A DNA stretch of 64,000 nt from Rhodosalinus sp041365695 (lineage in GTDB: Bacteria; Pseudomonadota; Alphaproteobacteria; Rhodobacterales; Rhodobacteraceae), in NCBI RefSeq assembly GCF_041365695.1, contig NZ_JBGFSJ010000002.1, forward strand, positions 248,001-312,000, written 5' to 3'. Shown here one piece after another: positions 1 through 8,251 of the stretch; the first letter of the stretch is position 1, and each line of letters starts with the position of its first letter. Under the pieces are notes generated by a model, which did not search any database, had not been told where the DNA came from, and saw nothing but the letters and a program-made list of their open reading frames with translations. The position numbers and the translations under genes are program-made.

Positions 1-483
1 GACCTCCTGGCAGGCGGCGGCCACGTTCGCGGTCACCTGCACCACGCGCGGGTCGGCCGCGCGCAGGTAGTCGTCGATGGCGCGGAGCGTCTCGACCTTC
101 ACGGGAAACTCGGCGCCGGCGATCGGGTCGATGTCGGAATATAGGTGCCGGTTCGTGGCCGCGGGCGGCTCCGACCAGGTGCCGCCGCCCGCGCCGACCG
201 CAAGCCGCGCGGTTTCCGCGGCGCGGTCGAGCGCCGCGGCGCTGATCTCGGTGGCGTGGCCATAGCCTGTGACCTCGCCCCGCACCGCGCGCAGCCCGAA
301 TCCTTCGGACGCGTCGTAGGAGGCGCTGCGCAGGCGGCCGTCGTCGAAGACGAGGCTTTCGCTTCTGGCCCGTTCGAGGAAGATCTCGCCGTCATCGGCG
401 CCGTCCGTGGCGGCGCGAAGCGCGGCGAGCGTCGCGTCGCGGTCGAGATGCGTATCGAAGGGGCGGAAAGCGCTATGCGACAT
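1..483 (-). CDS. tldD: TldD metalloprotease, N-terminal part (cut by window start)
   Basis: TldD and TldE/PmbA form a metalloprotease that degrades unfolded peptides and matures some modified peptides and antitoxins. The frame is open from an ATG at 483 to the window edge (161 codons). Visible text includes FLERARSESLVFDDGRLR and the family hallmark YDASEGFGLRAVRGE followed by GYGHATEI. The HExxxH zinc site lies in the missing C-terminal part. The gene is divergent from ctaC, with 165 bp between them. The identity rests on these N-terminal motifs and on the common tldD-ctaC order in Rhodobacterales. Confidence 0.9.
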   Translation of the reverse strand, partial: MSHSAFRPFDTHLDRDATLAALRAATDGADDGEIFLERARSESLVFDDGRLRSASYDASEGFGLRAVRGEVTGYGHATEISAAALDRAAETARLAVGAGGGTWSEPPAATNRHLYSDIDPIAGAEFPVKVETLRAIDDYLRAADPRVVQVTANVAAACQEV

Positions 484-502
484 TGGCTTACGGTCCTCGG
501 AT

Positions 503-516
503 TTGATCCAGATCAA
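503..516. promoter_or_regulatory. FnrL/FNR-type box upstream of ctaC
   Basis: The sequence TTGAT-CCAG-ATCAA is a perfect match to the FNR/FnrL consensus TTGAT-N4-ATCAA. It sits in the tldD-ctaC intergenic region, 132 bp before the ctaC start. In Rhodobacter relatives FnrL adjusts respiratory gene expression to oxygen, so control of the aa3 oxidase operon (or of tldD) is a reasonable inference. Direction of control cannot be read from sequence. Confidence 0.8.
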
Positions 517-648
517 AAAAAGCGGCCCTTTGCCGCAAGGATGGTGCTTTATCTGTCTTTCGGAATATGGTTTCTACCAGCCGCGAGACAACCGGCACCC
601 ACCGACCCGCCAGCCGGGACCAGTGCCAGCCAACGATCAGGGTGATTC

Positions 649-1509
649 ATGCGACCGATCAAGACATTTTCCGCCGCTCTGACTGCGATGACCGCCCTTC
701 CCGCAGCCGCGCAGGACATGAACGCCGCCACCGAAGGGCTGGAGATCATCGGCCGCCCGGTGGACCGCGCCACCGGGTTCCAGCCCGCGGCGACCGAGCT
801 CGCACGCGACCTGCAGTGGCTCGACGGGATGCTCATGGTGATCATCACCGCGATCGTGCTGTTCGTCACCGCGCTGCTGGCGGTCTCGATCGTGCGCTAC
901 AATCGCCGCCGCAACCCCGAGCCCGCCAAGTTCACCCACAACACGCCGATCGAGGTCGCCTGGACCGTCGTGCCGATCGTGATTCTGGTATTCATCGGGT
1001 CCTTCTCGCTGCCCGTGCTCTTCAAGCAGCAGGAGATTCCCGAGGCCGACATCACCATCAAGGTGACCGGCTACCAGTGGTTCTGGGGGTACGAATACGT
1101 CGACGAGGGCTTCGCTTTCGACAGCTTCATGCTGCAGCGCGACCAGCTCGAGGAGTACGGCTACAGCCAGAGCGAGTACCTTCTGGCCACGGACACGGCC
1201 GTCGTGGTCCCGAGCGGCGCGACCGTCGTGATGCAGGTGACCGCCGCCGACGTGATCCATTCCTGGACGATCCCCGCCTTCGGCGTGAAGCAGGACGCCG
1301 TTCCCGGCCGCCTGGCCGAGCTGTGGTTCAACGCCGAGAAGGAGGGCGTCTACTTCGGCCAGTGCTCCGAGCTTTGCGGCAAGGACCACGCCTACATGCC
1401 GATCACGGTGAAGGTCGTGAGCCCCGAGGCCTACGAGCAGTGGCTCGACGGCGCGCGGGCGGAATACGCGGGACAGCCCGCGGCCTACGACGTGGCCGCG
1501 GCGGAGTAA
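649..1509 (+). CDS. ctaC: Cytochrome c oxidase subunit II
   Basis: This is the CuA subunit of the aa3-type haem-copper oxidase, which accepts electrons from cytochrome c at the periplasmic face of the inner membrane. The 286-residue protein begins with a signal peptide ending near AAAQD (about residue 22). Two membrane helices follow (about 58-82 and 101-123), then the periplasmic cupredoxin domain. All CuA ligands are visible: H204, C239, E241, C243, H247 and M250 (motif CSELCGKDH). It heads the ctaC-ctaB-ctaG-ctaE operon. Catalytic subunit I (ctaD) is not in the window. Confidence 0.97.
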   Translation: MRPIKTFSAALTAMTALPAAAQDMNAATEGLEIIGRPVDRATGFQPAATELARDLQWLDGMLMVIITAIVLFVTALLAVSIVRYNRRRNPEPAKFTHNTPIEVAWTVVPIVILVFIGSFSLPVLFKQQEIPEADITIKVTGYQWFWGYEYVDEGFAFDSFMLQRDQLEEYGYSQSEYLLATDTAVVVPSGATVVMQVTAADVIHSWTIPAFGVKQDAVPGRLAELWFNAEKEGVYFGQCSELCGKDHAYMPITVKVVSPEAYEQWLDGARAEYAGQPAAYDVAAAE

Positions 1510-1567
1510 GCCGACGCACGTCTCGACAGGCGGGCCCTGCGCGGCCCGCCGCCATCGAAGGAAGACC

Positions 1568-2509
1568 ATGACCGACGTCAGCCTCCAGAGTGCGAGCGGA
1601 CCGCAGGAAGCGGGCTTCGGCGACTATTTCGCGCTGCTGAAGCCGCGCGTGATGTCGCTGGTGGTGTTCACCGCGCTCGTCGGATTGCTGGCCGCGCCGG
1701 GCGGCGTGCATCCGGTGATCGGCTTCGCGGCGATCGTTTTCATCGCGGTCGGTGCGGGCGCCTCGGGCGCGCTCAACATGTGGTGGGACGCCGACATCGA
1801 CGCCGTGATGCGCCGCACCCGCCGGCGCCCCGTGCCGGCCGGGCTCGTGACCCCCGACGAGGCGCTTGCGGTCGGGCTCGGTCTGTCGGGGCTGTCGGTG
1901 GGGCTGCTCGGTCTCGCGGCGAACTGGCTCGCCGCCGGTCTGCTCGCCTTCACGATCTTCTTCTACGCGGTCGTCTACACGATGTGGCTGAAGCGTTCGA
2001 CGCCGCAGAACATCGTCATCGGCGGGGCGGCGGGCGCCTTTCCGCCCGTGATCGGCTGGGCCGTGGCGACGGGCGGCACGAGCCTAGAGCCGTGGCTGAT
2101 GTTCGCGCTGATCTTCATGTGGACGCCGCCGCATTTCTGGGCGCTCGCGCTTTTCATGCGGTCCGACTACGACGACGCGGGCGTGCCCATGCTGACCGTG
2201 ACCCATGGCCGGCGGTCGACGCGGCGGCACATCTTCGCCTATACCGTGGCGCTGGCCGCGCTGGCGCTCTGGGTGGCGGCGACGCCGATCGGCGGGCCGG
2301 TCTACCTCGCCGCCGCGGTGGTGCTGAACGCGATGTTCCTTGTCGGGGCGTGGCGCATCTGGCAGCGCGACGAGGCGACGGCCGAGGCGGATTCCTACGC
2401 GGTGGAGAAGCGCTTCTTCCGGCTGTCGCTGATCTATCTCTTCGCGCATTTCGGCGCGATCCTCGTCGATGCCGGGCTGACACGGCTGGGGGTGTGGGCA
2501 TGGCTCTGA
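1568..2509 (+). CDS. ctaB: Protohaem IX farnesyltransferase (haem O synthase)
   Basis: CtaB attaches a farnesyl chain to haem b to make haem O, the precursor of haem A for the aa3 oxidase. The 313-residue polytopic membrane protein belongs to the UbiA prenyltransferase family. The first Asp-rich motif is N70-x3-D74-x3-D78 (NMWWDADID), followed by the basic RRTRRRP stretch. The conserved YTMWLKRSTPQN segment is also present. It lies 58 bp after ctaC with a purine-rich ribosome site (GAAGGAAGA). The next small gene overlaps its end by 10 bp. Confidence 0.96.
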   Translation: MTDVSLQSASGPQEAGFGDYFALLKPRVMSLVVFTALVGLLAAPGGVHPVIGFAAIVFIAVGAGASGALNMWWDADIDAVMRRTRRRPVPAGLVTPDEALAVGLGLSGLSVGLLGLAANWLAAGLLAFTIFFYAVVYTMWLKRSTPQNIVIGGAAGAFPPVIGWAVATGGTSLEPWLMFALIFMWTPPHFWALALFMRSDYDDAGVPMLTVTHGRRSTRRHIFAYTVALAALALWVAATPIGGPVYLAAAVVLNAMFLVGAWRIWQRDEATAEADSYAVEKRFFRLSLIYLFAHFGAILVDAGLTRLGVWAWL

Positions 2510-2664
2510 GCCGGACGCACGACCTGCACAAGCGCCGTCTCGGGCGCAATCTCGGCGTGGGCCTCGCGCTCGCCGCGCTCGTCGTCATCGTTTTCGCAGT
2601 GACGGTCGCGAAGGTGTCGGAGGGCGAGTACGAACCGCCCAAGCTGGAGGAGGGATACGGATGA
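2500..2664 (+). CDS. Small single-helix membrane protein of the cox operon (CoxF-like)
   Basis: This 54-residue frame starts with ATG inside the end of ctaB (10-bp overlap). It ends in a 4-bp ATGA overlap with ctaG, so translation of all three is probably coupled. The protein has a basic N-terminus (HKRRLGRN), one membrane helix (about residues 19-37, GLALAALVVIVFAVTV) and a short acidic tail. A small protein of this shape between ctaB and ctaG is typical of Rhodobacterales cox operons and is often called CoxF. Its precise role in oxidase assembly is unknown. The call rests on position, coupling and topology. Confidence 0.85.
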   Translation: MALSRTHDLHKRRLGRNLGVGLALAALVVIVFAVTVAKVSEGEYEPPKLEEGYG

Positions 2665-3263
2665 GCCTGCGCAATCCATTCGCCGCGCTCGAGCCCAAGA
2701 CCCGGACGGTCGTGCAGGTCTGCTCGGCGCTTCTCTTCATGGGCGCGATGGCATGGGCGTCGGTACCGCTTTACGATCTCTTCTGCCGGGTCACGGGCTA
2801 TGGCGGGGAGACGAGCCGGGCAGGTGCCGATTCTGACGTGATCCTCGATCAGACGATCACCGTTCGGTTCGACGCGTCAAAGGCCCGCGACATGCCGTGG
2901 GAGTTCCGCCCGGTGCAGCGCAGCATGGAGGTGCGCATCGGCGAGACGGGGCTGGCCTTCTACGAGGCCTACAACCCGACAGACCGTCCGGTGGCCGGCA
3001 CGGCAAGCTACAACGTGGCGCCCTTCGAGGCGGGCGGGTTCTTCGCCAAGATCGACTGCTTCTGCTTCGAGGAGCAGGTGCTGCAACCCGGCGAGAGGGT
3101 GGAGATGCCGGTGACCTTCTTCGTGGACCCCGACATCGTCGACGACCGCGACGCCAAGCATTTGCCGCACATCACGCTCTCTTATACGTTCCACGAGATT
3201 CCGCTGCCCGACGCGACCACCCAGGCCGCGCTGACGCAGCCGGACGCGACGACAGTGAAGTAA
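2661..3263 (+). CDS. ctaG: Cytochrome c oxidase assembly protein CtaG/Cox11
   Basis: Cox11-type chaperones insert CuB into subunit I of the aa3 oxidase. The protein has 200 residues, with an N-terminal membrane helix (about 19-36) followed by a periplasmic immunoglobulin-like domain. The copper-binding cysteines are visible: C42 just outside the membrane, and the CFCF motif with C133 and C135. The start overlaps the preceding small gene by 4 bp. It stands in the usual place before ctaE. Confidence 0.96.
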   Translation: MSLRNPFAALEPKTRTVVQVCSALLFMGAMAWASVPLYDLFCRVTGYGGETSRAGADSDVILDQTITVRFDASKARDMPWEFRPVQRSMEVRIGETGLAFYEAYNPTDRPVAGTASYNVAPFEAGGFFAKIDCFCFEEQVLQPGERVEMPVTFFVDPDIVDDRDAKHLPHITLSYTFHEIPLPDATTQAALTQPDATTVK

Positions 3264-3285
3264 GCGCTCCAGCGAGGGACCCGTA

Positions 3286-4089
3286 ATGGCGCATGAGAAA
3301 AACCACGACTACCACATCCTGAACCCCTCCATCTGGCCGTTCCTCGGCGCGGTCGGGGCTTTCGTGATGCTGTTCGGGGCCGTTCTGTGGATGCACGGCA
3401 GCGGCCCGTGGATGGCACTGATCGGCTTCGCCCTGGTGCTTTACGTCATGTATGCGTGGTGGGCCGACACGGTGGCCGAGAACCTGCAGGGCGACCACAC
3501 GCCGGTGGTGCTCATCGGGCTGCGCTACGGCTTCATCCTCTTCATCATGTCGGAGGTGATGTTCTTCGCGGCCTGGTTCTGGAGCTTCTTCAAGCACGCG
3601 ATCTACCCGATGAACGAATACGCGGGCTCCAGCTACGTCCCGCCGGAATTCTATCAGGTGGATGCGTTCCACCTGCCGCTCATCAACACGCTCGTGCTTC
3701 TGCTGTCCGGGACCGCGGTCACCTGGGCGCACCACGCGCTGGTGCACAACGGGCCCCGCAAGGACGTGGCGAACGGGCTTCTGATCGCCGTGATCCTGGG
3801 CGTCGCCTTCACCGCGCTTCAGGCCTACGAGTACCGTTACCTGCTCGTCGAGCAGGACTGGACCTTCGGCGGGGACAAGTTCTTCTCGAACTTCTTCATG
3901 GCCACGGGATTCCACGGCCTGCACGTGATCATCGGCACGATCTTCCTGTTCGTGTGCTACCTGCGGGTGCGGGCCGGGCATTTCACCGCCGAGAACCACA
4001 TGGGCTTCGAGGCGGCGGCCTGGTACTGGCACTTCGTCGACGTGGTCTGGCTGTTCCTCTTCTTCGCCGTCTACATCTGGGGCATCTGA
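3286..4089 (+). CDS. ctaE: Cytochrome c oxidase subunit III
   Basis: Subunit III stabilises the haem-copper catalytic core and supports proton uptake. The 267-residue, highly hydrophobic protein has about seven predicted helices. Conserved family segments include ILFIMSEVMFF, the HH pair in TWAHHALVHN, GFHGLHVIIG, and the C-terminal AAWYWHFVDVVWLFLF. The start begins MAHEKNHDYHILNPS, characteristic of alphaproteobacterial CtaE. It lies 22 bp after ctaG. A strong GC hairpin follows its stop. Confidence 0.97.
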   Translation: MAHEKNHDYHILNPSIWPFLGAVGAFVMLFGAVLWMHGSGPWMALIGFALVLYVMYAWWADTVAENLQGDHTPVVLIGLRYGFILFIMSEVMFFAAWFWSFFKHAIYPMNEYAGSSYVPPEFYQVDAFHLPLINTLVLLLSGTAVTWAHHALVHNGPRKDVANGLLIAVILGVAFTALQAYEYRYLLVEQDWTFGGDKFFSNFFMATGFHGLHVIIGTIFLFVCYLRVRAGHFTAENHMGFEAAAWYWHFVDVVWLFLFFAVYIWGI

Positions 4090-4151
4090 CCCGCGGCGGG
4101 CCGAAAGGTGCCGCGTCCGGTTGCAAATCCGGTCGCGGGCAGGTTCAAGAC

Positions 4152-4180
4152 GGGGCGCGCGGGCAGGGGTCGCGCGCCCC
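4152..4180 (+). terminator. GC-rich stem-loop between ctaE and the SURF1 gene
   Basis: A perfect 10-bp inverted repeat (GGGGCGCGCG and CGCGCGCCCC) with a 9-nt loop lies in the 114-bp gap between ctaE and the SURF1 gene. No T-run follows, so it is not a textbook intrinsic terminator. It may reduce read-through or stabilise the upstream cox mRNA. Confidence 0.45.
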
Positions 4181-4203
4181 GATCCGTTCCGGGAGAGTTC
4201 GTC

Positions 4204-4896
4204 ATGCGCCGTATCCTCGGCCCGCTGCTCATCGGCATCCTCGGCACCGCCGTCCTGATCGCGCTCGGCGTCTGGCAGGTCCAGCGGCTGGCGTGGAAGG
4301 AGGGCGTGCTCGCCGACATCGAGGCCCGGATCGCGGCGGAGCCCGTGCCGCTGCCGGCCGAGCCGGATCCCGAGGCGGACCGCTACCTGCCCGTCGCGGT
4401 GTCGGGCGAGATCGGCGAGGACGAGCTGCACGTCCTCGTCTCCACGCGGGCCGAGGGGGCGGGCTTTCGCGTGATCGCGCCGCTTTCGACCGAGGCCGGG
4501 CGGCGCGTGATGGTCGATCGGGGCTACGTGCGCAACGAGGCCAAGGAGGCCGATCGCCCGACCGGCGCGGCCGATATCGTCGGCAACCTGCACTGGCCCG
4601 ACGAGGTGGACGGCTTCACGCCGGAGCCCGACCTCGATGCGAACATCTGGTTCGCGCGCGACGTGCCCCGGATGGCGGAGGCGCTCGGAACCGAGCCGGT
4701 GCTCGTCGTGGTGCGGGAAACGTCGCTTTCGGCGCCGGGCCTGACGCCGCTGCCGGTGGACACTGCCGGCATCCCGAACGATCACCTCGAATACGCGGTC
4801 ACCTGGTTCGGGCTGGCGGCGGTCTGGGCGGCGATGAGCATGTTTCTTGTCTGGCGCACGCTCGGCAGGACGGGACGGAGGGACACCCGGTCATGA
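4204..4896 (+). CDS. SURF1 family cytochrome oxidase biogenesis protein
   Basis: SURF1 homologues (Shy1 in yeast) help place haem a in subunit I. The 230-residue protein has the family's two-helix layout: one helix at about 5-22 and another near 200-218, with a periplasmic domain between. Signature segments are GVWQVQRLAWKE, VDRGYV and NDHLEYAVTWFG. The ATG at 4204 is chosen because the protein then begins directly before the first helix. Its stop overlaps the thrC start by 4 bp (ATGA). Confidence 0.92.
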   Translation: MRRILGPLLIGILGTAVLIALGVWQVQRLAWKEGVLADIEARIAAEPVPLPAEPDPEADRYLPVAVSGEIGEDELHVLVSTRAEGAGFRVIAPLSTEAGRRVMVDRGYVRNEAKEADRPTGAADIVGNLHWPDEVDGFTPEPDLDANIWFARDVPRMAEALGTEPVLVVVRETSLSAPGLTPLPVDTAGIPNDHLEYAVTWFGLAAVWAAMSMFLVWRTLGRTGRRDTRS

Positions 4897-6284
4897 GATA
4901 CGTTTCCACGCGGGGGCAGGCGCCCGTTCTTGGCTTCGAGGACACGATGCTGACGGGGCTTGCGCGCGACGGCGGGCTTTACGTGCCCGAGGCCATCCCG
5001 CGCATGGCCGAGGGCGACATCGCCGCGCTGGCGGGGCTTCCCTACGAGGAGGCGGCGGTGCGCGTCATGTATCCCTTCCTCTCGGAAAGCTTCACCGAGG
5101 ACGCCTTCGCCGAGCTTGCATCGCGTGCCTATGCGGGCTTCGGCCACGCGGCACGCGCGCCGCTCAAGCAGCTGGCGCCGAACCATTTCCTGCTCGAACT
5201 CTTCCACGGGCCCACGCTGGCCTTCAAGGACTTCGCGATGCAGCTCATCGGGCAGCTCTTCGAATCGGCGCTGCAGCGCCGGGGCGAACGGGTGACCATC
5301 GTGGGCGCGACGAGCGGCGACACCGGCAGCGCGGCGATCGAGGCGTTCCGCGGGCTCGAGGCGGTGGATGTCTTCATCCTTTTCCCGAACGGCCGGGTGT
5401 CGGAGGTGCAGCGCCGGCAAATGACCACGCCGGTGGAAGAGAACGTCCACGCGATCGCGCTCGACGGCGACTTCGACGCCTGCCAGGCGCGCGTGAAGGA
5501 CATGTTCAACGATTTCGCCTTCCGCGACGCGGTGCGGCTGGGCGCCGTCAACTCGATCAACTGGGCGCGGGTCCTCGCGCAGGTCGTCTACTACTTCTCC
5601 GCCGCGGCCAGCCTCGGCGCGCCCGGCCGCCCCGTCAGCTTCACGGTGCCCACCGGGAATTTCGGCGACGTCTTCGCGGGCTGGGTGGCCCGCGCCATGG
5701 GGCTGCCGATCGAGCGCCTGGTCGTCGCCACCAACCAGAACGACATCCTGCACCGCTGCCTCGCCGCCGGCGAGTATCGCACCGAGGCGGTGATCCCCTC
5801 GGTCAGCCCGTCCATGGACATCCAGGTGAGTTCGAACTTCGAGCGCGCGCTCTTCGACGCCTATGACCGCGACGGTCGTGCGGTTGCCGCGCTGATGGAC
5901 GAGCTGAAGACCGAGGGCGGCTTTGCGGTCAGCCAGGGCGCGCTCCAGCGCTTGCGCGAGGTCTTCGCCTCGGGCCGCGCCACCGAGGCGGAGACGCTCG
6001 AGACGATCGAGCGCACGCTCGGCCGGACCGGGGAGCTTCTCTGCCCCCATTCCGCGGTGGGGGTGAAGGTCGCCGAAGAGCTGCGGAATCCCGGCACCGC
6101 GATGGTCACGCTCGCCACGGCGCACCCGGCGAAGTTTCCCGACGCGGTGGAAAAGGCCACCGGGATCCGCCCGGGGCTTCCCCCGCGCATGGCGAACCTT
6201 TATGAGCTTGACGAACGCGTGACCGAGGCGCCCAACGACCTCGCCGCGCTGGAAGACATCGTAAGAGAGCGTATCCGGAATTGA
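4893..6284 (+). CDS. thrC: Threonine synthase
   Basis: ThrC converts O-phosphohomoserine to threonine using pyridoxal phosphate. The 463-residue protein starts MRYVSTRG, the family's usual N-terminus. It carries the PLP lysine K112 in LAFKDFAMQ and the phosphate-binding motif GATSGDTGSAAIEAF. The frame is open far upstream, but the ATG at 4893 overlaps the SURF1 stop and gives the normal length. The M16 protease gene begins inside its stop codon. Confidence 0.96.
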   Translation: MRYVSTRGQAPVLGFEDTMLTGLARDGGLYVPEAIPRMAEGDIAALAGLPYEEAAVRVMYPFLSESFTEDAFAELASRAYAGFGHAARAPLKQLAPNHFLLELFHGPTLAFKDFAMQLIGQLFESALQRRGERVTIVGATSGDTGSAAIEAFRGLEAVDVFILFPNGRVSEVQRRQMTTPVEENVHAIALDGDFDACQARVKDMFNDFAFRDAVRLGAVNSINWARVLAQVVYYFSAAASLGAPGRPVSFTVPTGNFGDVFAGWVARAMGLPIERLVVATNQNDILHRCLAAGEYRTEAVIPSVSPSMDIQVSSNFERALFDAYDRDGRAVAALMDELKTEGGFAVSQGALQRLREVFASGRATEAETLETIERTLGRTGELLCPHSAVGVKVAEELRNPGTAMVTLATAHPAKFPDAVEKATGIRPGLPPRMANLYELDERVTEAPNDLAALEDIVRERIRN

Positions 6285-7543
6285 CGACCCGACTCGACAC
6301 ATTGCCCAACGGCCTGCGCGTGGTTTCCGAACACATGCCCGGGCTGCAATCCGCCGCCATCGGCATCTGGGTCTGCGCCGGCGGGCGCGACGAGCGGGAG
6401 GAGCAGAACGGCATCGCCCATTTCCTCGAGCACATGGCCTTCAAGGGCACGGAGCGGCGCACGGCGCTGCAGATCGCCGAGGCGATCGAGGACGTGGGCG
6501 GCTACATCAACGCCTATACCTCGCGCGAGGCCACGGCCTACTACGCACGGGTTCTGGGCGAGGACGTGCCGCTGGCGCTCGACCTCATTTCCGACATCCT
6601 GCTCGCGCCGCGCTTCGAGGAGCGCGAGATCGAGCTCGAGCGCGGCGTGATCCTTCAGGAAATCGGCCAGGCGCTCGACACGCCCGACGACATCATCTTC
6701 GACTGGCTTCAGGAAGTGGCCTATCCCGGCCAGCCCATCGGGCGGCCGATCCTCGGCCCCGCCGAGAAGGTGGGCCGTTTCGGGCGCGAGGACCTCGCGC
6801 GGTTCGTGGCCGAGCATTACGGGCCCGGGCGCATGATCCTCGCCGCGGCGGGGGATATCGACCATGACTGGCTGCTGCGCGCGGCCGGGGACCGGTTCGG
6901 GCATCTCGTCCCGCGCGCGGCGCCCGCGCCCGCCGGCGCCGAGTTCCGCGGCGGCGAAATGCGCTGCGAAAAACCGCTCGAGCAGGCGCATCTCGCCCTG
7001 GCCTTCGAAAGCCCTGCGCAGACCGATCCGGAGGTCTACGCCGCGCAGGTCTATTCCGTCGCACTCGGCGGCGGCATGTCGAGCCGCCTGTTTCAGGAAC
7101 TGCGCGAGCGGCGCGGCCTCTGCTACACGATCTTCGCCCAGGCCGGCGCCTATGCCGACACCGGCATGATGACGATCTATGCTGGCACCGGCGGCGACCA
7201 GCTTGGGGGGCTCGCGCGGATCACACTCGACGAGATGAAGCGCGCCGCCGACGACATGACCCCGGACGAGGTGGCGCGGGCGCGCGCGCAGATGAAGGCG
7301 GGGTTGCTGATGGGCCTCGAAAGCCCGTCGAACCGTGCCGAGCGCCTCGCACGCATGGTGCAGATCTGGGGCGAGGTGCCCACGGTCGAGGACACCGTGG
7401 CGCGGGTCGATGCGGTCACCACCGGTGACGTGCGCGATTTCGGTGCGCGGCTCGTCACCGGGTCGCGCGCCGCGCTCACGCTTTACGGGCCCGTCTCGGG
7501 CGCGCCCGGCCTCGACGAATTGCAGGCGCGACGGGCGGCGTGA
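6281..7543 (+). CDS. M16 family zinc peptidase (mitochondrial processing peptidase-like)
   Basis: The 420-residue protein has two M16 (pitrilysin/MPP) repeats. The inverted zinc motif HxxEH is intact (H47, E50, H51 in HFLEH), with a downstream glutamate region (ERGVILQEI). The C-terminal half carries the glycine-rich loop GGGMSSRLFQELRERRGLCY, as in MPP-beta-like bacterial proteins. The start is a TTG that overlaps the thrC stop (TTGA). thrC next to this peptidase is a common Rhodobacterales arrangement. The natural substrate is unknown. Confidence 0.93.
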   Translation: MTTRLDTLPNGLRVVSEHMPGLQSAAIGIWVCAGGRDEREEQNGIAHFLEHMAFKGTERRTALQIAEAIEDVGGYINAYTSREATAYYARVLGEDVPLALDLISDILLAPRFEEREIELERGVILQEIGQALDTPDDIIFDWLQEVAYPGQPIGRPILGPAEKVGRFGREDLARFVAEHYGPGRMILAAAGDIDHDWLLRAAGDRFGHLVPRAAPAPAGAEFRGGEMRCEKPLEQAHLALAFESPAQTDPEVYAAQVYSVALGGGMSSRLFQELRERRGLCYTIFAQAGAYADTGMMTIYAGTGGDQLGGLARITLDEMKRAADDMTPDEVARARAQMKAGLLMGLESPSNRAERLARMVQIWGEVPTVEDTVARVDAVTTGDVRDFGARLVTGSRAALTLYGPVSGAPGLDELQARRAA

Positions 7544-8127
7544 TGCTTCTTGCGCGGCGTACGGTGCGGCTCGAGACCGAGCGGCTGACCCTGCGCCCGC
7601 CCCAGCATGCCGATTTCCGCAACTGGACCACGCTGCGCCGCAACAGCGAAGCTTTCCTCGCGCCCTGGGAACCCGCCTGGGCCACGGACCACCTCTCGCG
7701 CAAGGCCTTCACCAACCGGGTCTACTGGGCCAGCCGCGCGGTCTCGGGCGGCACCGGGGTGCCGCTCTTCATGATCCGGCGCGACGATCAGGTCCTCGTG
7801 GGGGCGATCACGCTCGACAACATCCGGCGCGGGCCGTCGCAGTCGGGGACGCTGGGCTACTGGACGGGCGCGCCTTACGCGCGGCAGGGCTACATGCGCG
7901 AGGCGATCGACGCGGTGGTCCACCACGCCTTCGACCGGCTCGACCTCAGCCGGATCGAGGCCGCCTGCCTGCCCGAGAACGTCGCCTCGCGCGGGCTTCT
8001 GGAAAGCGCGGGCTTCAAATACGAGGGTGTCGCGCAGAGCTATCTTCAGATCGCCGGGCGATGGCGCACCCATGTGCTTTACGCGGCGCTGCGCGCCGAT
8101 CGCCGGGGCCGGACGGATGCGGGATGA
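7543..8127 (+). CDS. GNAT family N-acetyltransferase (RimJ/RimL-like)
   Basis: The 194-residue protein fits the RimJ/RimL branch of GNAT acetyltransferases, which acetylate N-terminal or small-molecule amines from acetyl-CoA. It opens with the typical LETERLTLRPPQ. It carries a GYWTGAPYARQGYMREA acetyl-CoA loop and ends with the YLQIAGRWRTHVLYA tail. The start overlaps the M16 peptidase stop; a GTG three bases upstream is an alternative. The acceptor substrate cannot be inferred. Confidence 0.9.
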   Translation: MLLARRTVRLETERLTLRPPQHADFRNWTTLRRNSEAFLAPWEPAWATDHLSRKAFTNRVYWASRAVSGGTGVPLFMIRRDDQVLVGAITLDNIRRGPSQSGTLGYWTGAPYARQGYMREAIDAVVHHAFDRLDLSRIEAACLPENVASRGLLESAGFKYEGVAQSYLQIAGRWRTHVLYAALRADRRGRTDAG

Positions 8128-8251
8128 ACGGGCGCTGCGCGGACACGGCGGTCCCGGGCCGCGCGGCGCCCGCGGACCGGCCGGGCCGAGGGACACCTTC
8201 GGATGGAGGATCGCGCCATCCGTGCTATCGTTTCAATCAGGAGGTGCCCTG

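Noticed and set aside
3387..4892. Upstream continuation of the thrC frame through ctaE and the SURF1 gene
   Set aside because: The continuation is out of frame with both genes. The ATG at 4893 gives a normal threonine synthase.
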